From Hyphomicrobium_A sp963759735 (GTDB lineage: Bacteria > Pseudomonadota > Alphaproteobacteria > Rhizobiales > Hyphomicrobiaceae), in the NCBI GenBank assembly GCA_963759735.1, contig CAVXAF010000002.1, positions 87,017 through 151,016 of the forward strand: DNA of 64,000 bases. Direction: 5' to 3'. The notes beneath the pieces were generated by a model that saw only the letters and a program-made list of their open reading frames with translations, was not told the origin of the DNA and ran no database searches. The translations under genes and the position numbers were made by a program. Within the stretch, counting starts at the first letter, position 1. Each line of letters opens with the position of its first letter. Of this stretch, positions 51,836 to 63,182 are shown one piece after another.

Positions 51836-51837
<2 letters not shown>
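51799..51837 (-). terminator. probable terminator after the hybrid kinase gene
   Basis: On the minus strand GAGGGCG pairs with CGCCCTC around a nine-base loop; six T residues follow about ten bases later. The stem begins inside the likely stop codon of the hybrid kinase. The distance to the T-run lowers confidence. Confidence 0.45.
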
Positions 51838-54240
<2,403 letters not shown>

Positions 54241-54345
54241 GCCAACGCACCTGCTACGCATCACCCAAACGTTCGGGTGGCGAGGCAATCACATGGGCGT
54301 TTCGAAACGCTGAAGCGGGTTGGTTAACTCCAGCGCCGCATAAGC

Positions 54346-54537
54346 CTAGCGGTCGCCGTCGAGGCGGCGTGCATCCTCGATGCGCATGCGCGGTATGCCG
54401 TCGCGTATGGGAAATGCCAGCCCGGCGGCGCGACTGATCAGCTCCTGCGCCAAAGCGTCGTAGTCGAGGCGCGTCTTGGTTAGCGGGCAGACCAGCACTT
54501 CGAGCAGCTTGGGGTCGACTTTCTGATCCTGGGACAT
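54346..54537 (-). CDS. UPF0434/Trm112-like small protein
   Basis: A 63-residue protein of the YcaR/Trm112-like family: VDPKLLEVLVCPLTKTRL, then ISRAAGLAFPIRDGIPRM. Bacterial members are thought to be small accessory partners of other enzymes, as Trm112 is for methyltransferases, but a bacterial partner is not settled. One of the usual paired Cys residues is present (VCPLTK) while the second CxxC-type pair is missing. Start at MSQDQKVDP. It follows the LON-domain gene and the thioredoxin gene in a trx-LON-UPF0434 order known from alphaproteobacteria. Confidence 0.88.
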   Translation of the reverse strand: MSQDQKVDPKLLEVLVCPLTKTRLDYDALAQELISRAAGLAFPIRDGIPRMRIEDARRLDGDR

Positions 54538-54550
54538 CGTCGCCTCGCTG

Positions 54551-55234
54551 CTACTGCAGTGTCGTCCCGCTACTGCCGCTGGAGGCCAGCTCCATCTCGG
54601 CGAGAGCCACAAGCACATCCGCCCGGCATTTCAGATCTTCTGCCTCAAGCAGAGCCTGCTTTTCCTCGGGGCCGTAAGGGCACATCACGCACAGCGCGTT
54701 GATAAGGAATTCGCTGGAAGCGCGCTGGATCGCCGCCCAATCGGCCTCGAGCTTGTTGGCGTCAAGGTAGGAGCGCAGCACGCGCAGCAGGTTGGGGCGG
54801 TCGACCTGCTCCTCGCCGAGCCCCTCGTTGAGGTCGGTCGCGTAGCGATCATAGCTGACGCTCATCGTGCGGTAGGGAAGATCGGTCACCGCCTCGTCGA
54901 GCACGTCGTAGCGCATCACGCCGGTAAGCGTGATCATGCGGCGCGCGTGGTCCACCTCCTGATAGCTGGTGACGCGTCCGACGCATCCGACGTTGCGCAG
55001 GCCAACCGGACCGCTGGGGCTTTCTTCATCCTCAGCCGCCTCGCTGATCGCCGGCTGGACGATGCCGATCAAGCGGTCGCCGGACATCACGTCGTCGAGC
55101 ATTTCGAGGTAGCGCGGCTCAAAGACGTTGAGCGGCAGCGTGGCACGCGGCAGCAGAATAGCGCCGCGCAAGGGAAACACGGGAATGCGCGGCGGAAGGT
55201 CTGCCGGACGCCGGTAGCGATCGGTCGGGGACAC
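54551..55234 (-). CDS. LON peptidase substrate-binding domain protein
   Basis: A 227-residue protein formed only of the Lon N-terminal (LAN) domain: IPVFPLRGAILLPRATLPLNVFEPRYLEMLDD, of which IFPLRG-type and FEPRY segments are the hallmarks, and later VGCVGRVTSYQEVDHARR. It has no AAA+ or protease domain, so it is not Lon itself; a role in substrate recognition or as an adaptor is possible but unproven. It lies 13 bases upstream of the UPF0434 gene and 42 bases after the CnoX-like gene, presumably one operon. Confidence 0.88.
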   Translation of the reverse strand: MSPTDRYRRPADLPPRIPVFPLRGAILLPRATLPLNVFEPRYLEMLDDVMSGDRLIGIVQPAISEAAEDEESPSGPVGLRNVGCVGRVTSYQEVDHARRMITLTGVMRYDVLDEAVTDLPYRTMSVSYDRYATDLNEGLGEEQVDRPNLLRVLRSYLDANKLEADWAAIQRASSEFLINALCVMCPYGPEEKQALLEAEDLKCRADVLVALAEMELASSGSSGTTLQ

Positions 55235-55276
55235 GGGCCGTAATTCCTTCCGCCTCTGACGAGGCTTCTATGTTGC

Positions 55277-56188
55277 CTATGCGAAAAGCAGGGACGACAG
55301 CCGGCGCCGCCCATCTATGGCCGCCGGATCCTTGAAGCCCCACGCCTCGAAAAACTGGACGAGCTGCTTGCGGGCAGCCTCATCGTTCCATTTGCGGTCG
55401 CGCCGCACAAGCTCGAGCAGATGCTCGACGGCCTCGGCCTTCTGCCCGCGGGCCGCCAGCGCGACGGCGAGATCGAAGCGCGCCTGCAAATCGGTCGGAT
55501 CGGCCTGTACCTTCTGCTCAAGACCGCTCTGCTCTTCGGCTTTCGGCGCCTTGCGCGCCAACTCGATGGCGGCGCGCACCTGCTCGACCGCGGCAACCTT
55601 CTTCTCCTCAGGCGGCACTAGCGCGATCATCTGCTCGGCGCGGTCGAGGTCGCCCGTTTGCAGATAGCAGCGCGCCAAGCCGGCCAGAGCGACCGGATTT
55701 TGCTTGTGCTCCTGCAGCACGGCGGCAAACACTTCGGCGGCCGCCTGGACGTCACCCTCCTCCAGCGCCTGCTCGGCGGTGGCGAGAACGGTGGCAATGT
55801 CGGCCTCGGCGTCCTCGCCGACGAGACGGTCGACGAAGGCGCGCACGGCGCTTTCGGGCTGGGCGCCCATGAAGCCATCGAGCGGGCGACCGTCGCGGAA
55901 TGCGTATATCGTCGGCAGCGACTGAACGCGCAATTGTCCGGCGATGCCGGGATGCTCATCGACGTTGATCTTAACGAGGCGCACCTTGCCGGCGTAGCTT
56001 TTGACGACCTTTTCGAGCACCGGCGTCAGCTGCTTGCACGGGCCGCACCACGCCGCCCAGAAGTCGACGATCACCGGCACCGCACGCGATGCCTCGATCA
56101 CGTCCTTGGCGAAGCTCGCCGTCGTCGCATCTTTGATGAGGTCAGCGTCGCCAGCCCCGCCCGGCGATGCCTTCAATCCGAATTCCAT
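55277..56188 (-). CDS. CnoX/YbbN-like thioredoxin-TPR protein
   Basis: A 303-residue protein with an N-terminal thioredoxin domain (VDFWAAWCGPCKQLTPVLEK, intact CGPC) and a C-terminal helical TPR-like region (ALEEGDVQAAAEVFAAVL, LAGLARCYLQTGDLDRAEQMIALV, LAVALAARGQKAEAVEHLLELV). This is the layout of CnoX, a chaperedoxin that passes protected proteins to chaperones; unlike E. coli CnoX (SxxC) it keeps both Cys residues, so it may be redox-active. The start is MEFGLKASPGG at 56188; an eight-residue basic extension is possible. First gene of the trx-LON-UPF0434 unit. Confidence 0.9.
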   Translation of the reverse strand: MEFGLKASPGGAGDADLIKDATTASFAKDVIEASRAVPVIVDFWAAWCGPCKQLTPVLEKVVKSYAGKVRLVKINVDEHPGIAGQLRVQSLPTIYAFRDGRPLDGFMGAQPESAVRAFVDRLVGEDAEADIATVLATAEQALEEGDVQAAAEVFAAVLQEHKQNPVALAGLARCYLQTGDLDRAEQMIALVPPEEKKVAAVEQVRAAIELARKAPKAEEQSGLEQKVQADPTDLQARFDLAVALAARGQKAEAVEHLLELVRRDRKWNDEAARKQLVQFFEAWGFKDPAAIDGRRRLSSLLFA

Positions 56189-56382
56189 GCTCTTCTCCTC
56201 GCGGCGAGCCACTAAGCTTATCGCCAGCCCCCACTCAATAGCAAAAACGCTTCAGGCGGCTCAATTCAGGCACGGCAAGAGCGAAGCCACTTCTCTTGCC
56301 CCACATCGGCATGCAGGGCGCCACTTGCAAGTCACGGAGGAGCCGGATTTTTCGCCGCGGCCTGCAGTACTTACGATAGAAC

Positions 56383-56889
56383 TTAGGACGCGTCGGCCCC
56401 ACTGAGCCCCACGATTCTCGGCTCGTGGCCGCAGGCGCGAATGAACCGCAAAAGCTCATCGCGCGCAATGTTGGTCGTCGCCGTATTCTCAAGCGGATGG
56501 CAATTGATGGTTTCGTGCTGCATGAGGGCTGCGTCGACGACGACGCGCACCCTCTGCGCCTTATCGTTGATGACGCAAAAGGCGGTGACCGAGCCGGGCG
56601 GCACACCGAGCACTTCGAGCAACAGGCCGGGCTTGCCGAAGCTAAATCGTTTGGCGTTCAGAACCCTCGCCAGGGCCTTGAGATCGATGCTCGTCGAGGA
56701 CATGGCAACAACAAGGAACAACGCGCCGGCCTCATCCTTGAGGAACAGGTTTTTGGTGTGCGCCCCTGGCAGCTCACTTTCGAGGCGGGTGCTTTCGGCC
56801 ACCGTGAACACCGGCTCGTGCTCGGTGGTGGCCGTCTCGATGCCGAGTTCGGCCAGGCGGGCGAAGAGGTCGTGGCGGGATGCGGGCAT
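56383..56889 (-). CDS. YbaK/ProX-type aminoacyl-tRNA deacylase
   Basis: A 168-residue YbaK-fold protein of the ProXp/PrdX group, which hydrolyses mischarged aminoacyl-tRNA, typically Ala-tRNA-Pro. The sequence shows TTEHEPVFTVAESTRLESELPGAHTKNLFLKDE in pieces (EHEPVFTVAES, GAHTKNLFLKD), LVVAMSSTSIDLK and the tail LLRFIRACGHEPRI. It is a free-standing editing domain without a synthetase. The start MPASRHDLFARLAELGI is typical. It stands alone between the thioredoxin unit and a plus-strand secreted protein. Confidence 0.88.
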   Translation of the reverse strand: MPASRHDLFARLAELGIETATTEHEPVFTVAESTRLESELPGAHTKNLFLKDEAGALFLVVAMSSTSIDLKALARVLNAKRFSFGKPGLLLEVLGVPPGSVTAFCVINDKAQRVRVVVDAALMQHETINCHPLENTATTNIARDELLRFIRACGHEPRIVGLSGADAS

Positions 56890-57065
56890 GGTGGGAAAGG
56901 CTGGGCGGGAGGGGGCTGGGCGTGCTAGGGCTGACGCCTACTTATGCCGCCCGCCGGGCGCCGCCAATCGGCTTTGCACCGGCAAGGGGGATTTCCCAAC
57001 TTCACCCGCTTGATGGCCGGTTGGGCCAGCGGTAGCATCCGCTTGTCGTGACCTCAGGAGATCAG

Positions 57066-57488
57066 ATGCTCACCCGAGCCTTCGCCGCTTTAGCGTACAG
57101 CACCATAGCACTGGGCTTGCTTACCTTCGGCTTGTTGCTGTTGCCCTCGACGGCCCAAGCCCAGGATCGTTGGGCCGCCATCGCACCCAATCTCGAGAAT
57201 TCCTCGACCGTTGTTTGGGCGACGAGCAAGGACCAGGCGAAAAAGCTCGCCGTACTCGCCTGCAAGCAGGTCTCCTCGACCTGCGCCGATACCCCGGCCA
57301 GCACCAATGGCATGGACCACATCTTCGCCGTCATGTGCTGCACGGAGCCGAAGACGGGCTGCGCGGCGGCCGTCGGCTCGTCGCGGCAAACGGCCTTGCG
57401 CGAAGTCAAGAAGCTGTTCTCGGACGGGGACTACACGCAGTGCAGCCTGAAGAGCTACTTCAAGGCCGGGACCGGCGAAAAGGGCTAA
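57066..57488 (+). CDS. secreted cysteine-containing protein, DUF4189-like
   Basis: A 140-residue precursor with a Sec signal peptide (residues 1-33, cleavage after STAQA). The mature part starts DRWAAIAPNLENSSTVVWA and contains Cys residues at CKQVSSTC, VMCCTEPKTGC and YTQC, probably forming disulfides. The W-x-AIA plus AKKLAVLACKQ pattern suggests the DUF4189 group of secreted proteins of unknown function; this assignment is tentative. The ATG at 57066 follows AGGAG by seven bases. It has no operon partner; a tRNA gene follows 116 bases later. Confidence 0.65.
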   Translation: MLTRAFAALAYSTIALGLLTFGLLLLPSTAQAQDRWAAIAPNLENSSTVVWATSKDQAKKLAVLACKQVSSTCADTPASTNGMDHIFAVMCCTEPKTGCAAAVGSSRQTALREVKKLFSDGDYTQCSLKSYFKAGTGEKG

Positions 57489-57604
57489 GCGGGGCGCGGC
57501 GCGGGCCCGCGGTACCGGCGCATCGGCAGGCGCTTGCAAAGGCGACGCACTTGCGCCATAAGGCGGGTCCGTCGCTGACCGCGGCGTGAATTACCCTAAT
57601 GGAT

Positions 57605-57679
57605 GCGGGCGTAGCTCAGGGGTAGAGCATCACGTTGCCAACGTGAGGGTCGACGGTTCAAATCCGTTCGCCCGCTCCA
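57605..57679 (+). tRNA. tRNA-Gly (anticodon GCC)
   Basis: A complete cloverleaf: acceptor arm GCGGGCG paired with CGCCCGC, D-arm GCTCAGGGGTAGAGC, anticodon stem TCACG/CGTGA with loop TTGCCAA (anticodon GCC), a five-base variable region, and a T-arm with loop TTCAAAT. Discriminator T and an encoded CCA (57677-57679) follow. The T-stem has a single G-U end pair. Confidence 0.97.
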
Positions 57680-57859
57680 ATCAGATCAAGCGCATAGCCA
57701 GATCTCCTTCGCTATCGCTCGTCGATCGCAGGGGTCGGCTTGCGCCGCTACCGGAGACCGCGTGGAGCCGCGTATCCGGCCCTGGCGCCCCTGCCGCGAG
57801 CGATATAATCCTCCGCAGAGCAGCAGACGTTGCTCTACGCGCGCGGGGGGAGAACACAC

Positions 57860-59060
57860 GTGTCCGGGGCGGAGCATACCAGCGGGACGGTTGCGGGCGG
57901 GGCGGCGAGCGATGCGCCCCTGTGCGAGCGTATACTGGTTATTATCACCGAGGACTGGTTCGCACTTTCGCACTTCAAGCCGCTTTTGGCGGAGTTGGTC
58001 CAGCTGGCGCGTGAGGTGGTCGTCGCCACGAACTCGTCCGGCCGGCTGAGCGAAATCGAAGCACTCGGCGTCCGCGCCGTACCCTTCTCCATGCAGCGCG
58101 GCTCGTTCAAGCCGTGGATGCTGCTGCCCGTTCGCCAGCGGCTGGCGGCGCTCATCGACGCGGAACGGCCCGACGTCGTGCACGCCATCTCGCTGCAGCC
58201 GATGCTGCTGGCGAGCCTGGCGCTTCCGGCGGCAGCGCACAAGCCGCAGGCTATCGTCCTGCACATCACCGGTCTGGGATATATCGCGGCGTCGCGGTCG
58301 GCCAAGGCGCGGAGCGTGCGCACGGCGATCTTTGCGATCATCCGCTGGGCGACGCGCAAAACGCCGGTCTGGCTGCTGGCCGAGAACCCCGACGACCTTG
58401 CGGCCGCCATTTCTCGTGGCGTCGGCAGTGCGACGCGGACCTCGATCAGCCCCGGCGCCGGTGTCGACCCCGAGGAGTTCGCGGCGCTGGCCCCGCCAAA
58501 CAATGTCGTGCCGCGCGCCGCCTATGTCGGCCGGCTTATTGCCTCCAAGGGTGTGGACGTACTGGTCGCTGCGCACAAACTGCTGGCGGACCGCGGCGTC
58601 GCGCTGGAGCTTGCCCTCTCGCGGCGCGCCAGACGTGCGCAATCCCGACGCGGTGACGGACGCCAAGCTGGCCGCTTGGAAGCAGCAGCCCGGCCTCAGT
58701 TTTCCGGGTCACATTTCCGACGTGCGGGAAGTCTGGCGGCAGACCGAAATCGCGGTCGTGCCGACGCTGGGCGGGGAGGGCATTCCGCGCGCGCTTTTGG
58801 AAGCGGCGGCATGTGCGCGCCCGATCGTTGCCTCCGATGTGCCTGGCTGCAATCACTTCGTGCGCGACGGCGTCGAAGGCGCGTTGGTTCCTGCCGGAGA
58901 CGCGGTGGCACTCGCCGCAGGGCTCGAGCGGTTGTGCAGCGACGGGGAGTTGCGCCGCCAGCTGGGCGACGCCGCGCGCGCGCGTCTGGTGAGCGGTTAC
59001 ACGACGGCGGCGGTGCAGCAGGCGATCCGCGACACCTACCGCGCGGTGCTGAAGGGATAG
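57860..59060 (+). CDS. family 4-type glycosyltransferase
   Basis: A GT-B glycosyltransferase. The N-terminal domain starts ILVIITEDWFALSHFKPLLAEL and resembles enzymes of lipopolysaccharide or capsule assembly (RPDVVHAISLQPMLLASLAL). The C-terminal GT1 domain has AAYVGRLIASKGVDVLVAAHKLL, then VVPTLGGEGIPRALLEAAACARPIVASDVPGC (EGIPRALLEA being the E-x7-E motif). One extra base near 58624 breaks the frame between the domains; corrected length is about 399 residues. The GTG at 57860 lies eight bases after GGGGGGAGA. It faces a methyltransferase gene convergently, 12 bases apart, and opens the surface-glycan-like cluster at the right end. Confidence 0.85.
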
Positions 59061-59072
59061 CGGCGCCCGGCG

Positions 59073-59717
59073 CTATTTTCCCGCAGCCAGCGGACGCTGC
59101 AGCGCCACGTCATAGAGCGCCGACGGCTCATAGGCCATCCACGCGAACTTCCAACCGTGCTTGACGGCAAAGTCGACGACGGCGCGGTGCACCCCGTAGG
59201 CGCCTAGGTAGGGGTCCATGTGGGCGAAGTCGTTGAACACCAGGTAGCCGCCCGGCTTCACCTTCGAAGCTGCCGCCTCTGCATCGCGCGCGCACCCGGA
59301 ATAGGAGTGGTCGCCGTCGATGTAGATCCAGTCGAATGTTGCGTCGGGGAGAGCGGCGAGCACGTCCTGCGACATGCCGTTGTGCAAGCGCACCCTCGCG
59401 TCCTCACCCAGCGGCAGGGCGTTGGGCGAGAAGTCGATATCGATGAGGTGCAGTTCCTGCGGCTCGCTGTGGGCAAGAATGAAGCGCGCGAAGTCGCCGT
59501 GCAACGTGCCGACCTCTACGACCTTGCCGCCGCGCGGCAGCAGCTTCACAAGGTCGAAGCGCGAGGCGGTGAAGCGGCAATCGGCGAGTTGCTCGGCAGA
59601 GAGCTGCGCCGAAGCCTGCCCACGATTGACGGCGTGATTGCCGAGCCGCAGCAGGTGCCGGACGGTGTTCGGCAGCCGCTTGCGAACGCGCAGGCTGAGA
59701 CGCTTGATGATGCTCAC
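59073..59717 (-). CDS. class I SAM-dependent methyltransferase (Methyltransf_24-like)
   Basis: A 214-residue enzyme. SAM-binding motif I is GGKVVEVGTLHGDFARFIL, the acidic loop LIDIDFSPNALPLG follows, and IYIDGDHSYSGCARDAEAA and KPGGYLVFNDF complete the Methyltransf_24 pattern seen in sugar- or antibiotic-modifying methyltransferases. The basic N terminus (IIKRLSLRVRKRLPNTVR) may bind a membrane or acceptor. The GTG at 59717 is the best start. Together with the glycosyltransferase and the second methyltransferase it suggests O-methylation of a glycan; the acceptor is unknown. Confidence 0.82.
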   Translation of the reverse strand: MSIIKRLSLRVRKRLPNTVRHLLRLGNHAVNRGQASAQLSAEQLADCRFTASRFDLVKLLPRGGKVVEVGTLHGDFARFILAHSEPQELHLIDIDFSPNALPLGEDARVRLHNGMSQDVLAALPDATFDWIYIDGDHSYSGCARDAEAAASKVKPGGYLVFNDFAHMDPYLGAYGVHRAVVDFAVKHGWKFAWMAYEPSALYDVALQRPLAAGK

Positions 59718-59788
59718 GGGGTCCCACCCATCGCCCCTGACGGAGCCGAGGACTGAGCGACGCCTCAATCTTGCGACGAGGAAACCGC

Positions 59789-60452
59789 TCAGGTGAAGAA
59801 GATGTACTCGTGGTCGCCGGTATAGCCGGTCTGCTCGAAGATCCACTCCCACTCTTCCGGCGTATGGAAGGCGCGGCAGGTTAGCTGCCAGTAGAGCAGG
59901 TTCACCTTCTCCCGCTCGTTCCGGTAGGCCTCGACGCAAATGTATTTGCCGCCGCGGCCGACGCGCTCGATCTCCTTGAAGGCCGACCACAGATCGTTGA
60001 TGTAGAGATTGTGCAGCGCATTGATCGAGAGCACGAAGTCGAAATGGCCATCGGGCCACGGCAGCTTGGCGGCGCTGCCGAGCTGCATGTGCGGCTTCAC
60101 CGAATTCCATCGCATGCTCGAGCGCGTAGGCCGAGACGTCAATGCCGGCGATCTCCACGCCGGGGCACGCGTCCAGAAAGTCGTGGAGCAGAAAGCCCTT
60201 GCCGCAACCGACGTCGAGAATGCGCATACCCGGCTTGATGCCGTAGCGCTCGATCATCGCGTCGGCGACCTTGCGCCAGCGGCCGTCGTACTTGTAGCCA
60301 CCGTACCCGGTTTGCCGGCTACCATCCCAGTAGTCGTAGGCGTACTGGACAGCGAGCTCGGCCACTTCCGCCTTGTCGCGTTCGGTGACCCTCGCCAGAT
60401 AGTCTCGCTTTGTCGACGTATGGTTCGTGCTCACGAATTGCTGGTAAGCCAT
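59789..60452 (-). CDS. class I SAM-dependent methyltransferase
   Basis: A methyltransferase of about 220 residues. Motif I reads GMRILDVGCGKGFLLHDFL and the acidic end of strand 2 is IAGIDVSAYALEHAM. In the next frame LPWPDGHFDFVLSINALHNL and GKYICVEAYRNEREKVNLLYW continue to the stop. A single extra base near 60105 separates the two. The Trp/Tyr-rich region before the SAM site (YAYDYWDGSRQTGYGGYKYDGRW in parts) is distinctive and known from methyltransferases in polysaccharide loci. Weak ribosome-binding site; 71 bases upstream of the other methyltransferase gene. Confidence 0.82.
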
Positions 60453-60660
60453 CTAGAAAGCCAAGCCTTCTGCCGTTGAAATTTGGGCCATTTTCGCTTC
60501 TGCTTTGGCGAGCTGCTCCTGGCAGCGCTGCGCCCACGGTCACCTCTGGCGAACGCGCGTTGAGCAGCACCAACTGGGCGGAAGTCGTTGAGGACAATGC
60601 AGGCCCACTTAACGCGGTAGGCATCCAAAAGCAAGCCGCAGCGGCGCGCGTGAATGGGTG

Positions 60661-61498
60661 TCAACGAAGTCCGCCGAAGAGCTTTTCGACGAACGCATCG
60701 AAGTATTGAAGCGGCGCTGGCATATCCGGTTGAGCGAAGAAGTCGCACACGAGCTTGGCCGGATCATCGCGGCCGGCGTACTCGAAATCGGTGAAGGCGA
60801 GTGCGCCGGACTGTCGCTCCAGCATGTTGTGGAAACCGAAGTCCGAAGGCGAGGCGACGACGTCGCCAGCGGCCAGTTGAGCGGCGAAGGAAATGCCGAG
60901 TTCGCGCGCTTGCTGCTCGATTCGCGCTCGCACCCGCTGCCACGCGGGCCGCAGAAGACCGTTTATGAAGCGCTCCGCCTCTGCGCGATGCGGCACGTCG
61001 GGATGCAAATGCTCCAGTCCCTCGACGCGACGTGCAACGGTGGCGATGTGCTCGGCGAGCGAAAAGCAGGCTTCGGAAGCGGCGGGGAGATGATCGATGC
61101 GGCGCGGCGCGGCGTTGAGGGCCAGCATGAAATCGGCGGCGGCGTTTATGCGCGACCAGTCGACATCGGCTTGCTCCAGCTTGCGACCGACGATGAACTC
61201 GTACAGTCCGACCTGGGCGGCGAAATCGGCGGCGATCGGGCTCGGGCACGCTGCGCAAGCCGCTGTCCCAGGCATATTTGAGGAAGCTCCACTCGGCATC
61301 GAGCCGCGCCCGCGTGTCACGGGCGTCGATGAAATACGCCTTGAGGAACAGCGCTCCGCCGTCGTCGGTCGTCAGACGGTAGACCTGATTGTTGCGACCG
61401 CCCGACAAGCGCTCGATGGCGACCGGCTGCGTCCGGCCGGCGGAGCTGGCGAGAGCCTGCGCGGCGCCGAGAAGTTCATCGTCGCCCAGGCGGTTCAT
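60661..61498 (-). CDS. APH/choline-kinase-like phosphotransferase
   Basis: A kinase-fold protein of about 278 residues. The nucleotide-binding part holds IERLSGGRNNQVYRLTTDDGGALFLKAYF, where Lys in FLKAYF is the likely ATP lysine. The catalytic loop SPSDFGFHNML and the metal-binding FTDFEYAGRDDPAKL lie in a second frame after an extra base near 61255. The family phosphorylates sugars, aminoglycosides, choline or ethanolamine; given its neighbours, a sugar or polyol in glycan synthesis is the better guess. It is seven bases downstream of the HAD gene, in the same packed operon. Confidence 0.82.
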
Positions 61499-61505
61499 CG
61501 CGGCC

Positions 61506-62123
61506 TCACACGATGCCCAGCGCGGTGGCGATCTGCGGCCAGGACGCATAGCGCTCAAAGGTGCGATCGCGCCAGACGCCGTCGGGGTAGTGATCATCGG
61601 GATCGAGGATCGGCCGCAGCCCTGGCGGGTATCCGCCCATAGCAAGGATTTCGGGCAGGTCGTCGACGAACACGTCGCATTTCAGCGCCGCGATGCGCGC
61701 CACTTTCTCTTCCTTGGTGAGCTCGAAGAACACACGATCGGCGCCGATCTGCGCGGCCGCGGTCCCGATCAATTCGCGCGCGATGAGGAATTCGCGCGCT
61801 GCCGAATGCAGGTCATAAGCGGGACCGGCAAACGGCGTGCGTGTCTTGTGACTGACGATACAGACCTCGTGGCCCTGCGCATGCGCGGCCCGCACAACAT
61901 CTTCCAGGCCCGGGTAGCAACTGACGAGCTGCATGCGGGCGCCGTAGACATAGCCTTGCAGTTCCGTGAAGTCGGCATCGCGACCGAGACTGCGCAAATG
62001 ATCTCGTACGCTCGTCTTGTCGGCGGGGAGATCGGCGGGGATCAACGCACGCTCAAGCGCTGCGGCGTGGAAGACGCCGTCGTAGCAGGCGATGGTGTTG
62101 TCGAAGTCGAGACCGATGCGCAT
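61506..62123 (-). CDS. HAD-family hydrolase
   Basis: A 205-residue haloacid-dehalogenase-fold phosphatase. Motif I is GLDFDNTIACYDG, motif II VCIVSHKTRTPF, and the C-terminal DVFVDDLPEILA provides the metal-binding acidic pair. The likely role is to remove a phosphate from a sugar or related intermediate made by the neighbouring transketolase, dehydrogenase or kinase; this is inferred from context. It lies 12 bases from the dehydrogenase gene and seven from the kinase gene. Confidence 0.85.
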   Translation of the reverse strand: MRIGLDFDNTIACYDGVFHAAALERALIPADLPADKTSVRDHLRSLGRDADFTELQGYVYGARMQLVSCYPGLEDVVRAAHAQGHEVCIVSHKTRTPFAGPAYDLHSAAREFLIARELIGTAAAQIGADRVFFELTKEEKVARIAALKCDVFVDDLPEILAMGGYPPGLRPILDPDDHYPDGVWRDRTFERYASWPQIATALGIV

Positions 62124-62135
62124 GTGCGCTCGCGA

Positions 62136-63176
62136 TCACTGCAACGACATGTCGATCAGTGGACGACCGACGCGGCCGGCCTCCAGATCATCGATGGCGT
62201 CATTGATGGCTTCGAGCTTGTAGGGCTTGGAGAGCAGGTCGCGCACCGGGAAGCGGTCAGAGTTGAGCAGCCGCGCGAAACGGACGTAGTCGCGGTCGGG
62301 GACGGAATTGCCGCCCCACGTGCCCATCAGGCTCTTGCCCTGATTGAAGACGCCGGGGTTGAGCACGAGCGTAAGGCCAGCCTGCGCGTTGCCGATGACG
62401 ACGGCGCGGCCGCCCTGCTGGCGCGTTGCATTGACCGCCTGGTCCATGACCGAGGGCACACCCGTTGCCTCGATGGCGACGTCGACGCCGCCGGGGACGA
62501 TCTTCTTGATCTCGGCGATAACGTCGATACCGACCGGGTCGATAACGTGCGTGGCGCCATGCGCCAGCGCCATTTCACGACGCAGCGGATTGGGATCGAT
62601 GCCGATGACAGGCATGCCACCACCGAACGCCGCGCCGATGCAGGCATTGAGACCGATGCCGCCGGTTCCGAAGATGGCGACCGATTCACCCGGTTTCAGC
62701 TGCGTGACATTGAACACTGCGCCCATGCCGGTGGGTGCTGCGCAGCCGAGCAAAACGGCCGTCTCCATGGAGAGGCTGGCCGGCAACAGCGTCAGCCGGT
62801 TCTCGCTGACCACCGCGTGGCGCTGGAAAGTGGTGACGCCGCCGGCGTTGACCTTGCGCCCTTCCCATTCATAGGTGGCGCCGCCGGCCTCGATGCCGGT
62901 GCCTTTGATCCAAGACAGAACGACCTTGTCGCCAGCCTTGACCTTTGTGACACCGGGGGTCGTCTCCAGGACGGTGCCCGTGGCCTCGTGACCGAGGCAG
63001 TGCGGGAGCCAGGCGTCCTTGCCCTTGCGGCCGCGGATCTCCATGACCTGCGTACCGCAAGCGCCGGAGAAAGCGACCTCGACCAGCACCTGGCCCGCCT
63101 TCAGCGCCGGGATCTCCAAATCGGCGATGACAACGGGCTGCCCCGTCTCCACGAGAATTCCTGCTTGGGTTTTCAT
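62136..63176 (-). CDS. zinc-type medium-chain dehydrogenase without structural-zinc cysteines
   Basis: A 346-residue MDR dehydrogenase. The catalytic zinc ligands are Cys40 (SGACGTQVME) and His63-Glu64 (LGHEATG); the nucleotide-binding motif is AIFGTGGIGLNACIGA. The loop that normally carries four Cys residues of the structural zinc is replaced by a segment around SWIKGTGIEAGGATYEWEG with no Cys, so it belongs to a divergent subgroup. Such enzymes occur in sugar-modification clusters. It starts a few bases after the transketolase gene ends (gap of six bases), so both probably act on successive intermediates. Confidence 0.85.
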   Translation of the reverse strand: MKTQAGILVETGQPVVIADLEIPALKAGQVLVEVAFSGACGTQVMEIRGRKGKDAWLPHCLGHEATGTVLETTPGVTKVKAGDKVVLSWIKGTGIEAGGATYEWEGRKVNAGGVTTFQRHAVVSENRLTLLPASLSMETAVLLGCAAPTGMGAVFNVTQLKPGESVAIFGTGGIGLNACIGAAFGGGMPVIGIDPNPLRREMALAHGATHVIDPVGIDVIAEIKKIVPGGVDVAIEATGVPSVMDQAVNATRQQGGRAVVIGNAQAGLTLVLNPGVFNQGKSLMGTWGGNSVPDRDYVRFARLLNSDRFPVRDLLSKPYKLEAINDAIDDLEAGRVGRPLIDMSLQ

Positions 63177-63182
63177 TCTGAC

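Noticed and set aside
60453..60660. Possible small gene between the methyltransferase and the APH-like kinase
   Set aside because: The minus-strand frame here has no ribosome-binding site, no family resemblance and basic, shadow-like composition.
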